NCBI RefSeq assembly: GCF_000382885.1 | Contig: NZ_CAVK010000250.1 | Span: forward strand, 27,053-91,052 | Direction: 5' to 3' | Length of the DNA: 64,000 bases | From: Sphingobium indicum BiD32 | GTDB lineage: Bacteria; Pseudomonadota; Alphaproteobacteria; Sphingomonadales; Sphingomonadaceae | Shown: one piece after another, positions 1 through 9,792 of the stretch | How the letters are laid out: each line of letters begins with the position of its first letter | How positions within the stretch are numbered: position 1 is the first letter of the stretch | Translations under genes and position numbers: made by a program | The notes under the pieces: generated by a model | What the model was told of the DNA's origin: nothing | The model's database searches: none | The model's input: only the letters and a program-made list of their open reading frames with translations

Positions 1-48
1 CTTTAGGAGCCACGGCCTGTTCTGTTTGATAAAAGAGAATGAAAGAGG

Positions 49-2220
49 ATGCGCGTTACGGCTCGCCTGTTCCTGCTGCCGCTGTTGTTGGCGGCCAGCC
101 CGGTCGTTGCGGGGCCGGAGGTGGCTGCCATCGACGCGGCCGGGCAGGGCTTGCGCTATCCGGCGGCCAGGCGTCTCGACCTGATTGAGGATCATTTCGG
201 CGTGAAGGTCGCCGATCCCTATCGCTGGCTGGAAAATGACCTGCGCGCGGATCCTGCTGTACAGGACTGGGTCGCTCAGGAAAATGCGCTGACCCGCCGC
301 TATATCGACGGACTGCCGGGCCGCACGGCGCTCAAGGCGCGGATGCAGGCATTGCTCTCGCATGGCCGTTATACCGTGCCGCGCAAGGCGGGCGGGCGCT
401 ATTTTTACGGCTATAACAAGGGGTTGCAGAACCAGACCCCACTTTATATGCGCGAAGGGCTGGACGGCCCGCAGCGGTTGCTGATCGACCCCAATGAATG
501 GGCGAAGGACGGCGCGAGCGCGCTGGCCGAGTGGACCCCGTCCCCAAACGGCCGCTATCTTGCCTTTGCGGTGCAGGAGGCCGGCAGCGACTGGCGCACG
601 CTTCGGCTGCTGGACGTGGATACCGGCCGGGTGCTCGATGACCGGATCGATTGGGTCAAATTCTCGACCATGGCCTGGGATGGGCGTGGGGAGGGCTTCT
701 TCTATTCCCGCTATCCCGCGCCGCAGGGGGATATGGCATTTCGGTCGGCCAATGAGGACCAGCAGCTTTTCTATCATCGCGTCGGCACAGCGCAGGCGCA
801 GGACCAGCTCATCTATGCCACGCCAGATCGCCCGAAACTGAGCCATACCGCGCAGGTTACCAATGACGGGCGCTGGCTCATCATCAACTCCTTCCAGGGG
901 ATCGACTCGCGCCGCGAAATTCACGTCGCTCCGCTCGACGGTGGGCCAGTCACGCCCCGCCGTCTGGTCAAGGGACCGACGCAGGACTGGCGGCTGATCG
1001 GCAGTCGGGGGGCGACTCTTTATTTCATCACCGACGATCATGCCCCAGGGTCGCGCGTGGTGACGCTGGACGCAGCAAATCCCAGGCGCAAGCCGCAACC
1101 GGTGGTAGCAGAGCGTCCAGAGACGCTGGCGGGCGGTTCGCTGGTCGGCAACCGCCTGATCCTGGCCTATATGAACCAGGCTGAAACCATCGCCGAACTG
1201 GTCGAGCTGGATGGGCGCAAAGTTGGCGACGTGCCCTTGCCCGGCATGGGGACGGCAGCGGGCTTTGGCGGGCGCGATGGCGATCCGGAGACATTTTTCA
1301 GCTTTTCGGGCTTTACCACCCCGTCCAGCATCTACCGCTTTGATACCTCGACCCTGCAAAGCCAATTGTTCGCGCAGCCCGAACTGCCTTTCAATCCCGA
1401 CGAATACGGGGTGGAGCAGATCAGCTATCTGTCCAGGGATGGCACCCGCGTGCCGATGACGGTCATCCGCAAGAAAGCGCTGGCTGACCGGGCGATCGCG
1501 GCACCGACGATCCTTTACGGCTATGGCGGCTTCAACATCAGCCTGACGCCGGGCTATTCGGCGACGCGGCTGGCCTGGCTGGAACAGGGCGGGGTCTATG
1601 CCATCGCCAATCTGCGCGGCGGCGGCGAGTTCGGCAAGGCGTGGCATGACGCCGGACGTGGCCCCAACAAGCAGAATGTGTTCGACGATTTCATCGCGGC
1701 GGCCGAATATCTCAAGGCCAATGGCTATAGCACCCCCGATGGTCTGGCGATCGAGGGCCGCTCCAATGGCGGCCTGCTCGTCGGTGCCGTGGTCAACCAG
1801 CGGCCCGACCTGTTCGCCGCCGCCCTGCCTGCCGTCGGGGTCATGGACATGCTGCGCTTTGATCGTTTCACCGCCGGACGCTATTGGGTCGACGATTATG
1901 GATCGCCGGGCCGGGCCGAGGATTTTCCGCTGTTGTACGGCTATTCGCCCTATCACAACATCCTGTCCGGCAAGGATTATCCCGCGATCCTCGTCACCAC
2001 CGCCGACACCGACGACCGGGTCGTTCCTGCCCACAGCTTCAAATATGCCGCCGCCCTGCAGGCCGCGAATGTGGGGAGCCGACCCCGGCTGCTGCGCGTC
2101 GAAACGCGCGCGGGCCATGGCGCCGGCAAGCCGATCGACAAGCTGATCGACGAATATGCCGACAGCTATGCCTTTCTGGCGTCCTTCACGGGTTTGCAGA
2201 TCAAGGCGGATCCGCAATAG
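49..2220 (+). CDS. Secreted prolyl oligopeptidase family (S9A) serine peptidase
   Basis: A 723-residue protein with an N-terminal signal peptide (about 22 residues, ending in a small-residue cleavage region), so it should act in the periplasm. It cleaves short proline-containing peptides. Residues of about 80-430 form the beta-propeller that limits access to the active site; the C-terminal third is the alpha/beta hydrolase. The triad is readable: Ser572 in GRSNGG, Asp655/656 in the DDRVVP motif, and His690 in GHGAGK. The oxyanion-region motif YGYGGF precedes the catalytic domain. Length matches bacterial S9A enzymes. The start at 49 gives a proper signal peptide; purine-rich sequence lies just upstream. 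The family is clear; the exact substrate is not. Confidence 0.95.
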   Translation: MRVTARLFLLPLLLAASPVVAGPEVAAIDAAGQGLRYPAARRLDLIEDHFGVKVADPYRWLENDLRADPAVQDWVAQENALTRRYIDGLPGRTALKARMQALLSHGRYTVPRKAGGRYFYGYNKGLQNQTPLYMREGLDGPQRLLIDPNEWAKDGASALAEWTPSPNGRYLAFAVQEAGSDWRTLRLLDVDTGRVLDDRIDWVKFSTMAWDGRGEGFFYSRYPAPQGDMAFRSANEDQQLFYHRVGTAQAQDQLIYATPDRPKLSHTAQVTNDGRWLIINSFQGIDSRREIHVAPLDGGPVTPRRLVKGPTQDWRLIGSRGATLYFITDDHAPGSRVVTLDAANPRRKPQPVVAERPETLAGGSLVGNRLILAYMNQAETIAELVELDGRKVGDVPLPGMGTAAGFGGRDGDPETFFSFSGFTTPSSIYRFDTSTLQSQLFAQPELPFNPDEYGVEQISYLSRDGTRVPMTVIRKKALADRAIAAPTILYGYGGFNISLTPGYSATRLAWLEQGGVYAIANLRGGGEFGKAWHDAGRGPNKQNVFDDFIAAAEYLKANGYSTPDGLAIEGRSNGGLLVGAVVNQRPDLFAAALPAVGVMDMLRFDRFTAGRYWVDDYGSPGRAEDFPLLYGYSPYHNILSGKDYPAILVTTADTDDRVVPAHSFKYAAALQAANVGSRPRLLRVETRAGHGAGKPIDKLIDEYADSYAFLASFTGLQIKADPQ

Positions 2221-2281
2221 TCGTTCAGCCGTGCGACAGCCGGACGTGGATAGAGACCGTTTGACCGCAGGAGGAACAGGC

Positions 2282-2869
2282 ATGGGCAAGTCGCGCTGGA
2301 TGACAGGATCGCTGGTTGGGCTTGCACTGCTGGTTAGCAGTATCACCCCGGCGCAGGCGCGCCCGCGCTATGATCGCGGCCATGATCGTGGCTGGGGCCA
2401 TCATCATCGTGATCGCGGCAATGGCTTCGGCTTTGGCGATGCCGTGGGTGTAGTCGCGCTGATCGGCGCGGTGGCGATCGTCGCTTCCTCCATGTCGAAG
2501 GACAAGAAGGCCGCGCGCAATAGTGACGGAACCGCACCCCCGCCCGCTAGCGGGACCGATTATGGTGCCGATGTCAGAAGCGACGATGATTTTTCCGATG
2601 TTGCCGCGACACATGGCGATCAGGACCAGATGACCGACGCCTGCGCGGTCGCCGCGCGCGATGAGGCGCAGGGTCAGAATGGCGGCTATGCCGAGGTACG
2701 GCGCATGGACGAACCGCGTGCCGCACAGGACGGCTATAATATTGACGGTGAGGTCGAATCCCGCGCCAGTTATCGCGCCGCAACCGGCACGACCCGCCGC
2801 TTCACCTGCACGATCAAGGACGGCCGTGTCGCCCAGGTCTATCTGAGCCGTGATGTCGTAATGCGCTGA
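2282..2869 (+). CDS. Exported hypothetical protein with His/Arg-rich N-terminus
   Basis: A 195-residue protein of unknown function. The start at 2282 is chosen because a perfect AGGAGG lies 7 bases upstream; a longer in-frame reading from 2156 would overlap the peptidase gene and lacks such a site. Residues 1-28 are a signal peptide ending in AQA. An Arg/His/Gly-rich stretch follows (YDRGHDRGWGHHHRDRG), then a hydrophobic helix (about residues 55-70) and a polar C-terminal half with two cysteines. It resembles small exported proteins common in sphingomonads. It could be an inner-membrane-anchored periplasmic protein. Confidence 0.8.
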   Translation: MGKSRWMTGSLVGLALLVSSITPAQARPRYDRGHDRGWGHHHRDRGNGFGFGDAVGVVALIGAVAIVASSMSKDKKAARNSDGTAPPPASGTDYGADVRSDDDFSDVAATHGDQDQMTDACAVAARDEAQGQNGGYAEVRRMDEPRAAQDGYNIDGEVESRASYRAATGTTRRFTCTIKDGRVAQVYLSRDVVMR

Positions 2870-2879
2870 GGCCGCAGCG

Positions 2880-3533
2880 ATGCGCCGTCACCCACCGTCG
2901 CGCCATGTCCTGGCTTTTGGCCTGGCGGCGCTGGCAGGGATGGTCGATGCTTTGGGGCTACTCAAGCTGGGCGGGCTGTTCGTGTCCTTCATGAGCGGCA
3001 ATTCGACCCGGATGGCGGTCGGCATCGCGACCCAGCCCGCGCTGGCATGGGCCGCAATTGGGCTGATCGGGGCATTTGTCGGCGGGGTATTTGCCGGTGC
3101 ATTGCTGGCGCGGGCGGCCGGGCGGTGGCGCAAACAGGCGGTGCTGGGACTGGTGCTGGCGCTGTTGACCATGGCCGCAGCGCTGGCCGGATCGGCCGGG
3201 GATGGCCTCACCTTGCTGATGGCGGCGGCGATGGGCGCGGTGAACAATGTATTCCAGCGCGATGGCGAAGTGAGCATAGGCGTCACCTATATGACCGGTG
3301 CGCTGGTGAAGTTGGGGCAGGCACTGGCCAGCACAGTGACCGGCGGACCGCTTCTTGGCTGGGTGCCTCATTTGCTGCTCTGGCTGGGTCTGGTTGCGGG
3401 CGCAGTGGCGGGCGCTCTGCTGTTTGGACGGATGGACCTTGGCGCCTTGTGGGTCGCGTGCGGCTGGTGCGTGTTGCTGTTGCTGTGGAGCGCCTGGCTG
3501 GGGCCGCTGCCGCGCCCTGATCGCTTGGCATGA
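2880..3533 (+). CDS. YoaK/DUF1275 family membrane protein
   Basis: A 217-residue integral membrane protein with about six hydrophobic helices. The N-terminal pattern AGMVDALGLLKLGGLFVSFMSGNSTRM is the typical DUF1275 (YoaK) signature, with GN(S/T)T close to the start of the second helix. The family is widespread and its biochemical role is not established; some members have been proposed as transporters. It starts 10 bases after the preceding gene and is followed closely by an MFS exporter, so the three may be co-transcribed. Confidence 0.85.
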   Translation: MRRHPPSRHVLAFGLAALAGMVDALGLLKLGGLFVSFMSGNSTRMAVGIATQPALAWAAIGLIGAFVGGVFAGALLARAAGRWRKQAVLGLVLALLTMAAALAGSAGDGLTLLMAAAMGAVNNVFQRDGEVSIGVTYMTGALVKLGQALASTVTGGPLLGWVPHLLLWLGLVAGAVAGALLFGRMDLGALWVACGWCVLLLLWSAWLGPLPRPDRLA

Positions 3534-3560
3534 TCATGCTTGCGCTCTAGGCGGTTGCCT

Positions 3561-4793
3561 ATGCCCGCCACCATCCTGCCCCGCCGCAACGCGGCCATTG
3601 CCTTCATCCTGGTGACGGCACTGCTCGACGTCATGTCGATGGGGATCATCATCCCGGTGCTGCCGCAACTCATCCAATCGCTGTCCGGCTCCAGCAGCGC
3701 GGCGGGCCTGTGGAACGGCGTATTCGTGGCGCTGTGGGCGGGGATGCAGTTCATCTGCTCGCCGATCATCGGGTCCTTGTCCGACCGTTTCGGGCGGCGG
3801 CCCGTTATCCTCGTGTCGGTCTGCGGCCTCGCGCTCGACTATGTGCTGATGGCGGTGGCACCCAATTTATGGTGGCTGGCGCTGGGGCGGATATTGGCGG
3901 GGGTTACGTCATCCAGTTTCACCTCGGTCTTTGCCTATATGGCCGACATCACCCGGCCCGAAGAGCGCGCGCGCGGCTATGGCCTGATTGGTGCCGCGTT
4001 CAGCGGCGGCTTCGTCGCCGGGCCGTTGCTGGGCGGCATATTGGGCGAGATTTCGTTGCGCGCTCCCTTCTGGGCAGCGGCGAGCCTGTCGGGGCTGGCC
4101 TTTCTCTATGGCCTGATCGTCCTGCCCGAATCCTTGCCGCGCAAAAAGCGGATGGCCTTTTCATGGGCGCGGGCCAATCCGTTCGGCGCGCTGACGCTGC
4201 TGCGGTCCCACCCGGAACTGTCGAGCCTGGCGATCGTCAATTTCCTGCTCTATTTCGCCCATCACCTCTTCTCCGCCGTGTTCGTCCTCTACGCCGGGGA
4301 TCGTTATGGCTGGGGGGCTTGGCAGGTCGGCAGCCTGCTCGCCATGGTCGGACTGCTTGACATGATGGTGCAGGGTCTGCTGGTCGGGCCGGTGGTGAAG
4401 CGGTTGGGCGATCGGACCACGATGGTGACGGGTCTGGCCTTTGGCGCAGTCGGCATCGCCTGCATGGGCCTGGCACCGACCGGCTGGTTATTCGTCGCGG
4501 CCATGCTGCCCAATGCCTTATGGGGGCTGGCGATGCCGACGATCCAGTCGCTGATGACGCGGCGCGTGTCCGAATCCGAACAGGGCCAGTTGCAGGGTGC
4601 CAACAACAGCGTTGGCAGCATTGCAGGGATTGTGTCGCCACTCTTTTTCGGTGGCGTCTATGCGCTGTCGGTCGGCGGCAATCCGACATTGCCCTTCATC
4701 GGCAGCGCTTTCCTGATGGCGGCGGGCGTGCTGGCTGGCGCGGCGATTTTGGGCTGGGCGGCCGGGCGCGGACTGGAGGCCGACACGGCATAG
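3561..4793 (+). CDS. TCR/Tet family MFS efflux transporter
   Basis: A 410-residue, 12-helix major facilitator. The motif SDRFGRRPVIL between helices 2 and 3 is the classic MFS motif A, and the N-terminal LLDVMSMGIIIPVLP resembles the TetA group. Such proteins export drugs or other small molecules by proton antiport. ATG at 3561 is preferred over an in-frame TTG at 3540, which would add only a poor seven-residue extension. TetA-like sequence alone does not show tetracycline resistance; many chromosomal relatives in alphaproteobacteria have other or unknown substrates. Confidence 0.9.
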   Translation: MPATILPRRNAAIAFILVTALLDVMSMGIIIPVLPQLIQSLSGSSSAAGLWNGVFVALWAGMQFICSPIIGSLSDRFGRRPVILVSVCGLALDYVLMAVAPNLWWLALGRILAGVTSSSFTSVFAYMADITRPEERARGYGLIGAAFSGGFVAGPLLGGILGEISLRAPFWAAASLSGLAFLYGLIVLPESLPRKKRMAFSWARANPFGALTLLRSHPELSSLAIVNFLLYFAHHLFSAVFVLYAGDRYGWGAWQVGSLLAMVGLLDMMVQGLLVGPVVKRLGDRTTMVTGLAFGAVGIACMGLAPTGWLFVAAMLPNALWGLAMPTIQSLMTRRVSESEQGQLQGANNSVGSIAGIVSPLFFGGVYALSVGGNPTLPFIGSAFLMAAGVLAGAAILGWAAGRGLEADTA

Positions 4794-4872
4794 GTCGCGA
4801 AAACTGGACATACGGGCAAGGGGCGACTAACCGGACGCGAATCCCTTCCCTCGGTCACATAAAGGCGATTCG

Positions 4873-6432
4873 ATGACGCTGCCCCTTCAGGATTCCATCC
4901 TTATCGTGGACTTCGGCAGCCAGGTGACCCAGCTCATCGCCCGGCGCGTGCGCGAAGCGGGCGTCTATTCCGAGATCGCGCCCTTCAACAGCGCTGCTGA
5001 AGCCTTCGCCCGGATGCAGCCCAAGGGCGTGATCCTGTCGGGCGGGCCATCCTCGGTCATGTGGGACGATTCGCCCCGCGCACCGCAGGCGATTTTCGAC
5101 GCGGGGGTGCCGGTGCTGGGCATCTGCTATGGCCAGCAGACGATGATGCAGCAGCTGGGTGGCAATGTCGAAGGCGGCGAGAGCGGCGAGTTCGGCCGTG
5201 CCTTCATCGAGGTGCAAAAGCCCTGCGCGCTATTCGACGGATTGTGGGCGCCGGGCGAAAAGCATCAGGTGTGGATGAGCCATGGCGACAAGGTGACGCA
5301 GCTGGCCGACGGGTTCGAGGTCGTCGCGACGAGTGAGGGCGCGCCCTTTGCCGTCACCGCCAACGAAGCAAAACGCTTCTACGCCACCCAGTTCCACCCA
5401 GAAGTCGTCCACACCCCCGATGGCGGCAAGCTGCTCGCCAATTTTGTCCGCCATGTCTGCGGCTTGGCGGGCGACTGGACCATGGCGGAGTTCCGCGCGA
5501 CCAAGATTGCCGACATTCGCGCGCAGGTGGGCCAGGGTCGAGTGATTTGCGGTCTATCTGGCGGGGTCGACAGCGCGGTCGCGGCCGTACTGATCCATGA
5601 AGCGATCGGCGACCAGTTGACCTGCGTGTTCGTCGACCATGGCCTGATGCGGCTGGGCGAGGCCGAGCAGGTCGTCACCCTGTTCCGTGAACATTATGGC
5701 ATCAAACTGGTCCATGTGAATGCCGAGGATCGCTTCCTGGGTGGCCTCGCGGGCCTCACTGACCCCGAAAAGAAGCGCAAATTCATCGGCGGCGAATTTA
5801 TCGCGGTGTTCGAGGAAGAAGCTGCGAAGATCGGTGGTGCGGACTTCCTGGCGCAGGGGACGCTCTATCCCGACGTGATCGAAAGCGTCAGCTTCACCGG
5901 CGGACCCAGCGTGACGATCAAGTCGCACCATAATGTCGGCGGCCTGCCCGAACGCATGAACATGAAGCTGGTCGAGCCGTTGCGCGAACTGTTCAAGGAC
6001 GAAGTGCGCGTGCTGGGTCGGGAACTGGGCCTGCCGGAGATTTTCGTCGGCCGTCATCCCTTCCCCGGACCCGGCCTCGCCATCCGTATTCCAGGTGAAG
6101 TCACCAAGGAACGCTGCGACATTTTGCGCAAGGCGGACGCGGTCTATCTGGAGGAAATCCGCAATGCGGGCCTCTACGACGCGATCTGGCAGGCTTTTGC
6201 GGTGCTGCTGCCCGTCCGCACGGTTGGCGTGATGGGCGACATGCGCACCTATGACAGCGTGTGCGCGCTGCGCGCGGTTACCTCGACCGACGGCATGACG
6301 GCGGACATCTACCCGTTCGACGCGGCGTTCTTGAGCCGGGTGTCCACGCGCATCATCAATGAGGTCAAGGGCATTAACCGCGTGGTCTATGACTATACGT
6401 CCAAGCCGCCGGGAACCATTGAGTGGGAGTAA
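4873..6432 (+). CDS. guaA: GMP synthase (glutamine-hydrolysing)
   Basis: A 519-residue cytoplasmic enzyme converting XMP, glutamine and ATP to GMP, the last step of guanine nucleotide synthesis. The N-terminal class I glutamine amidotransferase shows catalytic Cys85 (GICYGQQ), His175 and Glu177 (FHPEV). The ATP pyrophosphatase domain carries the PP-loop SGGVDS at residue 229. The C-terminal dimerisation domain ends in the expected IEWE. Length is standard. A long hairpin just after the stop codon probably ends transcription. Confidence 0.98.
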   Translation: MTLPLQDSILIVDFGSQVTQLIARRVREAGVYSEIAPFNSAAEAFARMQPKGVILSGGPSSVMWDDSPRAPQAIFDAGVPVLGICYGQQTMMQQLGGNVEGGESGEFGRAFIEVQKPCALFDGLWAPGEKHQVWMSHGDKVTQLADGFEVVATSEGAPFAVTANEAKRFYATQFHPEVVHTPDGGKLLANFVRHVCGLAGDWTMAEFRATKIADIRAQVGQGRVICGLSGGVDSAVAAVLIHEAIGDQLTCVFVDHGLMRLGEAEQVVTLFREHYGIKLVHVNAEDRFLGGLAGLTDPEKKRKFIGGEFIAVFEEEAAKIGGADFLAQGTLYPDVIESVSFTGGPSVTIKSHHNVGGLPERMNMKLVEPLRELFKDEVRVLGRELGLPEIFVGRHPFPGPGLAIRIPGEVTKERCDILRKADAVYLEEIRNAGLYDAIWQAFAVLLPVRTVGVMGDMRTYDSVCALRAVTSTDGMTADIYPFDAAFLSRVSTRIINEVKGINRVVYDYTSKPPGTIEWE

Positions 6433-6472
6433 ATCGGATAAAATGGCCGTCCGGGGGACGGCCATCCGATTT
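6431..6472 (+). terminator. Long nested hairpin after guaA
   Basis: A perfect 10-bp stem (ATGGCCGTCC, 6443-6452, pairing with 6456-6465, loop GGG) sits inside a second pair of arms, AAATCGG (6431-6437) with CCGATTT (6466-6472). There is no long U tract, so termination efficiency is uncertain. It starts on the guaA stop codon and lies upstream of the aminotransferase gene. Confidence 0.7.
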
Positions 6473-6528
6473 ACTCAGCCGCGCAAGCGGCTGCCGCGGC
6501 ACTCGACCATCCTGTGATGGAGTTGGCC

Positions 6529-7722
6529 ATGCTTGATCCAGCCTTCGGCCACCCCGTCTATCGGGACATGCCGACCACCATTTTCGAGCATATGTCCGCG
6601 CTCGCGCGCGAGACCGGGTCGATCAATCTGGGACAGGGCTTCCCCGATGCGCCGGGGCCGCCCGACATTTTGAACATGGCGGCCCAGGCGCTGCTGACCC
6701 GCTCCAATCAATATCCGCCGATGGCAGGCCTGCCGGAATTGCGGGCGGCGGTAGCAAGCCATTATGCGCTGCATCAGGGGCTGGACCTGACCCCGCAGGA
6801 GGTGATCGTCACATCTGGCGCGACCGAGGCGATTGCCGCGACCTTGCTGGCGCTGGTGCAGCCGGGCCACGAGGTTCTGCTGCTGGCCCCGCTTTACGAT
6901 GCCTATCTGCCGCTGATCGAGCGGGCGGGTGGCGTGGCCAAGGTCGTGCGTCTGACCCCGCCCGAATGGCGGATCACGCAAGCCGCGCTCGAGGCCGCTG
7001 CCTCGCCGCGCACGCGATTTCTGCTGATGAACAACCCGGTCAATCCCACCGGCATCGTCCTGCGCGAGGAGGAATTGGCGCTGCTCGCGCGCTTCTGCGT
7101 CGAACGCGACCTGATCGCCATTTGTGACGAAGTGTGGGAGCATCTGACCTATGATGGCGTGCGGCATCACCCGCTGATGGCGCAACCGGGGATGCGCGAA
7201 CGGACGGTGAAGATCGGGTCGGCGGGCAAGATTTTCTCGCTCACCGGCTGGAAGGTCGGCTGGATGTGTGCCGCTCCGCCGGTCGCGACGCTGCTGGCGC
7301 GGGCGCATCAATTCCTGACCTTCACCACCCCGCCCAACCTGCAATGGGCGGTGGCCAAGGGGCTGGCCAAGCCGGTCGAATGGTTCGACGCGATGCGCGC
7401 GGATTATCAGGCGTCGCGCGACCGGCTGGTCGCGGGATTGACCAAGGCGGGATTCCTCCTGCTGCCCAGCCAGGCGACATGGTTCGTCTGCGTCGATCTG
7501 CCGGCCAGCGGCATCGCCATGGACGATGCCGAATTTTGTGAGCGGATCGTTCATGAGGCCGGGGTCGCGGCGATCCCGATTTCCGCTTTCTATCCCGATG
7601 ACCCTGTCACCCATCTGGTCCGGCTATGCTTTTCCAAGGCGGATGATGTGCTGGATGAGGCGGTGGCGCGGCTGGCCGAGTTTCGGCGACGGGCAGTTGC
7701 GGCGGATGGCGAAGCCCGCTAA
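6529..7722 (+). CDS. PLP-dependent class I/II aminotransferase (methionine/kynurenine aminotransferase-like)
   Basis: A 397-residue fold-type I aminotransferase. The N-terminal INLGQGFPD, the MNNPVNPTG motif and the PLP-lysine motif SAGKIFSLTGWKVGW (Lys234) place it near E. coli YbdL and kynurenine/glutamine transaminases, which act on methionine or aromatic amino acids. ATG 6529 is chosen because GGAG lies 6 bases upstream; GTG 6514 and ATG 6517 are in frame but lack it. The exact amino donor cannot be read from sequence. Confidence 0.92.
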   Translation: MLDPAFGHPVYRDMPTTIFEHMSALARETGSINLGQGFPDAPGPPDILNMAAQALLTRSNQYPPMAGLPELRAAVASHYALHQGLDLTPQEVIVTSGATEAIAATLLALVQPGHEVLLLAPLYDAYLPLIERAGGVAKVVRLTPPEWRITQAALEAAASPRTRFLLMNNPVNPTGIVLREEELALLARFCVERDLIAICDEVWEHLTYDGVRHHPLMAQPGMRERTVKIGSAGKIFSLTGWKVGWMCAAPPVATLLARAHQFLTFTTPPNLQWAVAKGLAKPVEWFDAMRADYQASRDRLVAGLTKAGFLLLPSQATWFVCVDLPASGIAMDDAEFCERIVHEAGVAAIPISAFYPDDPVTHLVRLCFSKADDVLDEAVARLAEFRRRAVAADGEAR

Positions 7723-7751
7723 GTTCCCTTTTCGTTCCGGAAGGGCTGTTC

Positions 7752-9206
7752 ATGGAAATTCTGCCGATCCTGTTGATTATTGTCGCATTGCTGGTCGGAC
7801 TTGGCGTCGGCTGGCTGCTGCGCGGCAAGGCGCTTGGGCCATTGCTGGCGGAGAAGGCGGAGCTTGTGGGACGGCTGGACCTGACCACCAGCCAGCGCAA
7901 TAGCGCGATCAGCGAACTGGCGGTGGAGAAGGAGCGGGTCGCGCAGGCTGCAGCGACGGCGCTACGGCTGGAAACGGCGCAGGCGGCGCTGACCCAGCGG
8001 CTCGACGCGGTGCAGGGGGAGCGGGAGGCGGCGTTGCGCGAACTGGCGGCGCTCCAGTCCGATACGCAGGCGCGGGCAGAAGCGTTCGAGGCGCAGATTG
8101 TGGCGTTGCGCGACGCCAAGGAGCAATTGTCCGCCCAGTTCAGCGAGATTGGCGGCAAGCTGTTGGGGGAAGCGCAAAAGACCTTTCTCGATCGCGCCGA
8201 CCAGCGCTTCGCCCAGGCGAACGAGAAGAGCGAGGCGCAGCTCAAGACCTTGCTCTCGCCGGTCGAAACGACGCTCAAACGCTATGAGGAAGGGTTGCAG
8301 CGGGTCGAGAAGGACCGCGTCGGCAGCTATGCCGAGCTGCGTGAGGCGGTAAGTCAGGTCCAGCTGGGTCAGGGGCAGGTGCGCGACGAGACCGCCAAGC
8401 TGGTCAACGCGCTGCGCGCCGCGCCCAAGACGCGGGGGCGCTGGGGCGAACAGCAGTTCAAGAATCTGATCGAGACGGCGGGCCTGTCGCCCTTCGTCGA
8501 TTTCAGCGAGGAAGTGTCGGTGACGGTCGAGGATGGCCGGTTGCGGCCCGACTTCATCATCCGCCTGCCCGGCGACCAGCAGATGGTGGTCGACGTCAAA
8601 TGCTCGCTGGTCGCCTATCTCAATGCCGTCGATCAGGTCGATCCGGCAATCCGCGACGCGCATATGGCCGATCATGCCCGCGCGATGCGGACCCATGCCG
8701 ACGCGCTGGGGCGCAAGGCCTATTGGGAACAGTTCGACAAGGCGCCCGATTTCGTCATCATGTATGTGCCGGGCGATAATTTCGTCACCGCCGCGCTGGA
8801 GGCGGACATGGACCTGTGGGAACGGGCGGCCAAGAACCGGGTCATCATCTGCGGCCCTGCGACCTTCCTGCCGTTGGCGCGGACGCTGGCGGGGCATTGG
8901 CGGCAGGCCAAGTTGCAGGATCAGTCGCGGCAGATCGGGCAACTGGGCAAGGAATTATATGAGCGGCTGGCGGCGGCGGCGGGCTCGCTCAAGAAGCTGG
9001 GCAACCGGCTGCACGGCGCGGTGGGCGATTATAACGCCTTTGTCGGCAGCTTCGAGAGCCGGGTGCTGGTGACCGGGCGCAAGCTGCGCGACCTCAATAT
9101 CGAGACGGGTGGCAAGGAGCTGGAGGAGTTGGCACCGGTGGATGCACTGGTGCGCGATCCGGCTTCGGCGGAGGCGCTGCGAGCGCTGCCGGATGCGGTG
9201 GAATAG
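7752..9206 (+). CDS. rmuC: DNA recombination protein RmuC
   Basis: A 484-residue protein. An N-terminal transmembrane helix (residues 3-24) is followed by a long coiled coil (about 30-200) and the RmuC domain, recognised by RGRWGEQQFKNLIE and the VDVKCSL segment of a PD-(D/E)XK-like nuclease core. RmuC limits inversion and rearrangement between repeats. The gene is convergent with crtZ. Confidence 0.95.
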   Translation: MEILPILLIIVALLVGLGVGWLLRGKALGPLLAEKAELVGRLDLTTSQRNSAISELAVEKERVAQAAATALRLETAQAALTQRLDAVQGEREAALRELAALQSDTQARAEAFEAQIVALRDAKEQLSAQFSEIGGKLLGEAQKTFLDRADQRFAQANEKSEAQLKTLLSPVETTLKRYEEGLQRVEKDRVGSYAELREAVSQVQLGQGQVRDETAKLVNALRAAPKTRGRWGEQQFKNLIETAGLSPFVDFSEEVSVTVEDGRLRPDFIIRLPGDQQMVVDVKCSLVAYLNAVDQVDPAIRDAHMADHARAMRTHADALGRKAYWEQFDKAPDFVIMYVPGDNFVTAALEADMDLWERAAKNRVIICGPATFLPLARTLAGHWRQAKLQDQSRQIGQLGKELYERLAAAAGSLKKLGNRLHGAVGDYNAFVGSFESRVLVTGRKLRDLNIETGGKELEELAPVDALVRDPASAEALRALPDAVE

Positions 9207-9235
9207 CGTTATCGGATAATCACGCCTCCGTTCGT

Positions 9236-9769
9236 TCAGCGATTCGCCGACGCCCCGCCGGCCGCCCGTACCCCCGCCCGGTTGCGGCGGGCGAGTTCGC
9301 GTTTTAGATCCTCCGGGCGCGGGGCGACGAGGAAGCCGAAGCTGACCGTGCCCTCCTTGGTCTCCACGACATGGTGCAGCCGGTGCGCCTGGACGATGCG
9401 CTTCATATAGGGGGAGCGGGCGACGTAGCGGTTCTTCACCCGCTGGTGGACGATGATGTCGTGGAAGCCCAGGTAAATCGCGCCATAGGCCGCGATCCCC
9501 GCGCCGCAGGCGGTGGCCAGACTGCCCCAGCCCCATTGCACCCCACCCAGCAACAGGATGATCGAGGGCAGGGCGAAGATCACGAAATAGAGGTCATTAG
9601 CCTCCCAGTTGCCCTTGCGCGGGCGATGGTGGCTGGCGTGCAGGAACCAGCCCGGCCCGTGCATGACCCAGCGGTGCATGACATAGGCAAAGCCCTCCAT
9701 CGCGGCGACGGTCGCGAGAAAGACGAGGGCTGGCAGCAGGATCGACATGGCATCCATATAGGCGGGCAA
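9236..9769 (-). CDS. crtZ: Beta-carotene hydroxylase (CrtZ-type)
   Basis: A 177-residue membrane-bound di-iron hydroxylase that adds hydroxyl groups to carotenoid beta-ionone rings. All histidine clusters are present: HRWVMH (His32, His37), HASHH (His44, 47, 48), HDIIVH (His103, His108) and HRLHH (His129, 132, 133). The order and spacing match CrtZ rather than the larger sterol desaturases. Hydroxylated carotenoids are typical of yellow sphingomonads. Met at residues 5 or 8 are alternative starts. No other carotenoid gene is adjacent. Confidence 0.93.
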   Translation of the reverse strand: MPAYMDAMSILLPALVFLATVAAMEGFAYVMHRWVMHGPGWFLHASHHRPRKGNWEANDLYFVIFALPSIILLLGGVQWGWGSLATACGAGIAAYGAIYLGFHDIIVHQRVKNRYVARSPYMKRIVQAHRLHHVVETKEGTVSFGFLVAPRPEDLKRELARRNRAGVRAAGGASANR

Positions 9770-9792
9770 GGGCGACGGCGCGACCCGTAAAG

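Noticed and set aside
3540..3560. TTG start for the MFS transporter
   Set aside because: Adds an Arg-rich seven-residue extension with no family support; ATG 3561 is normal.
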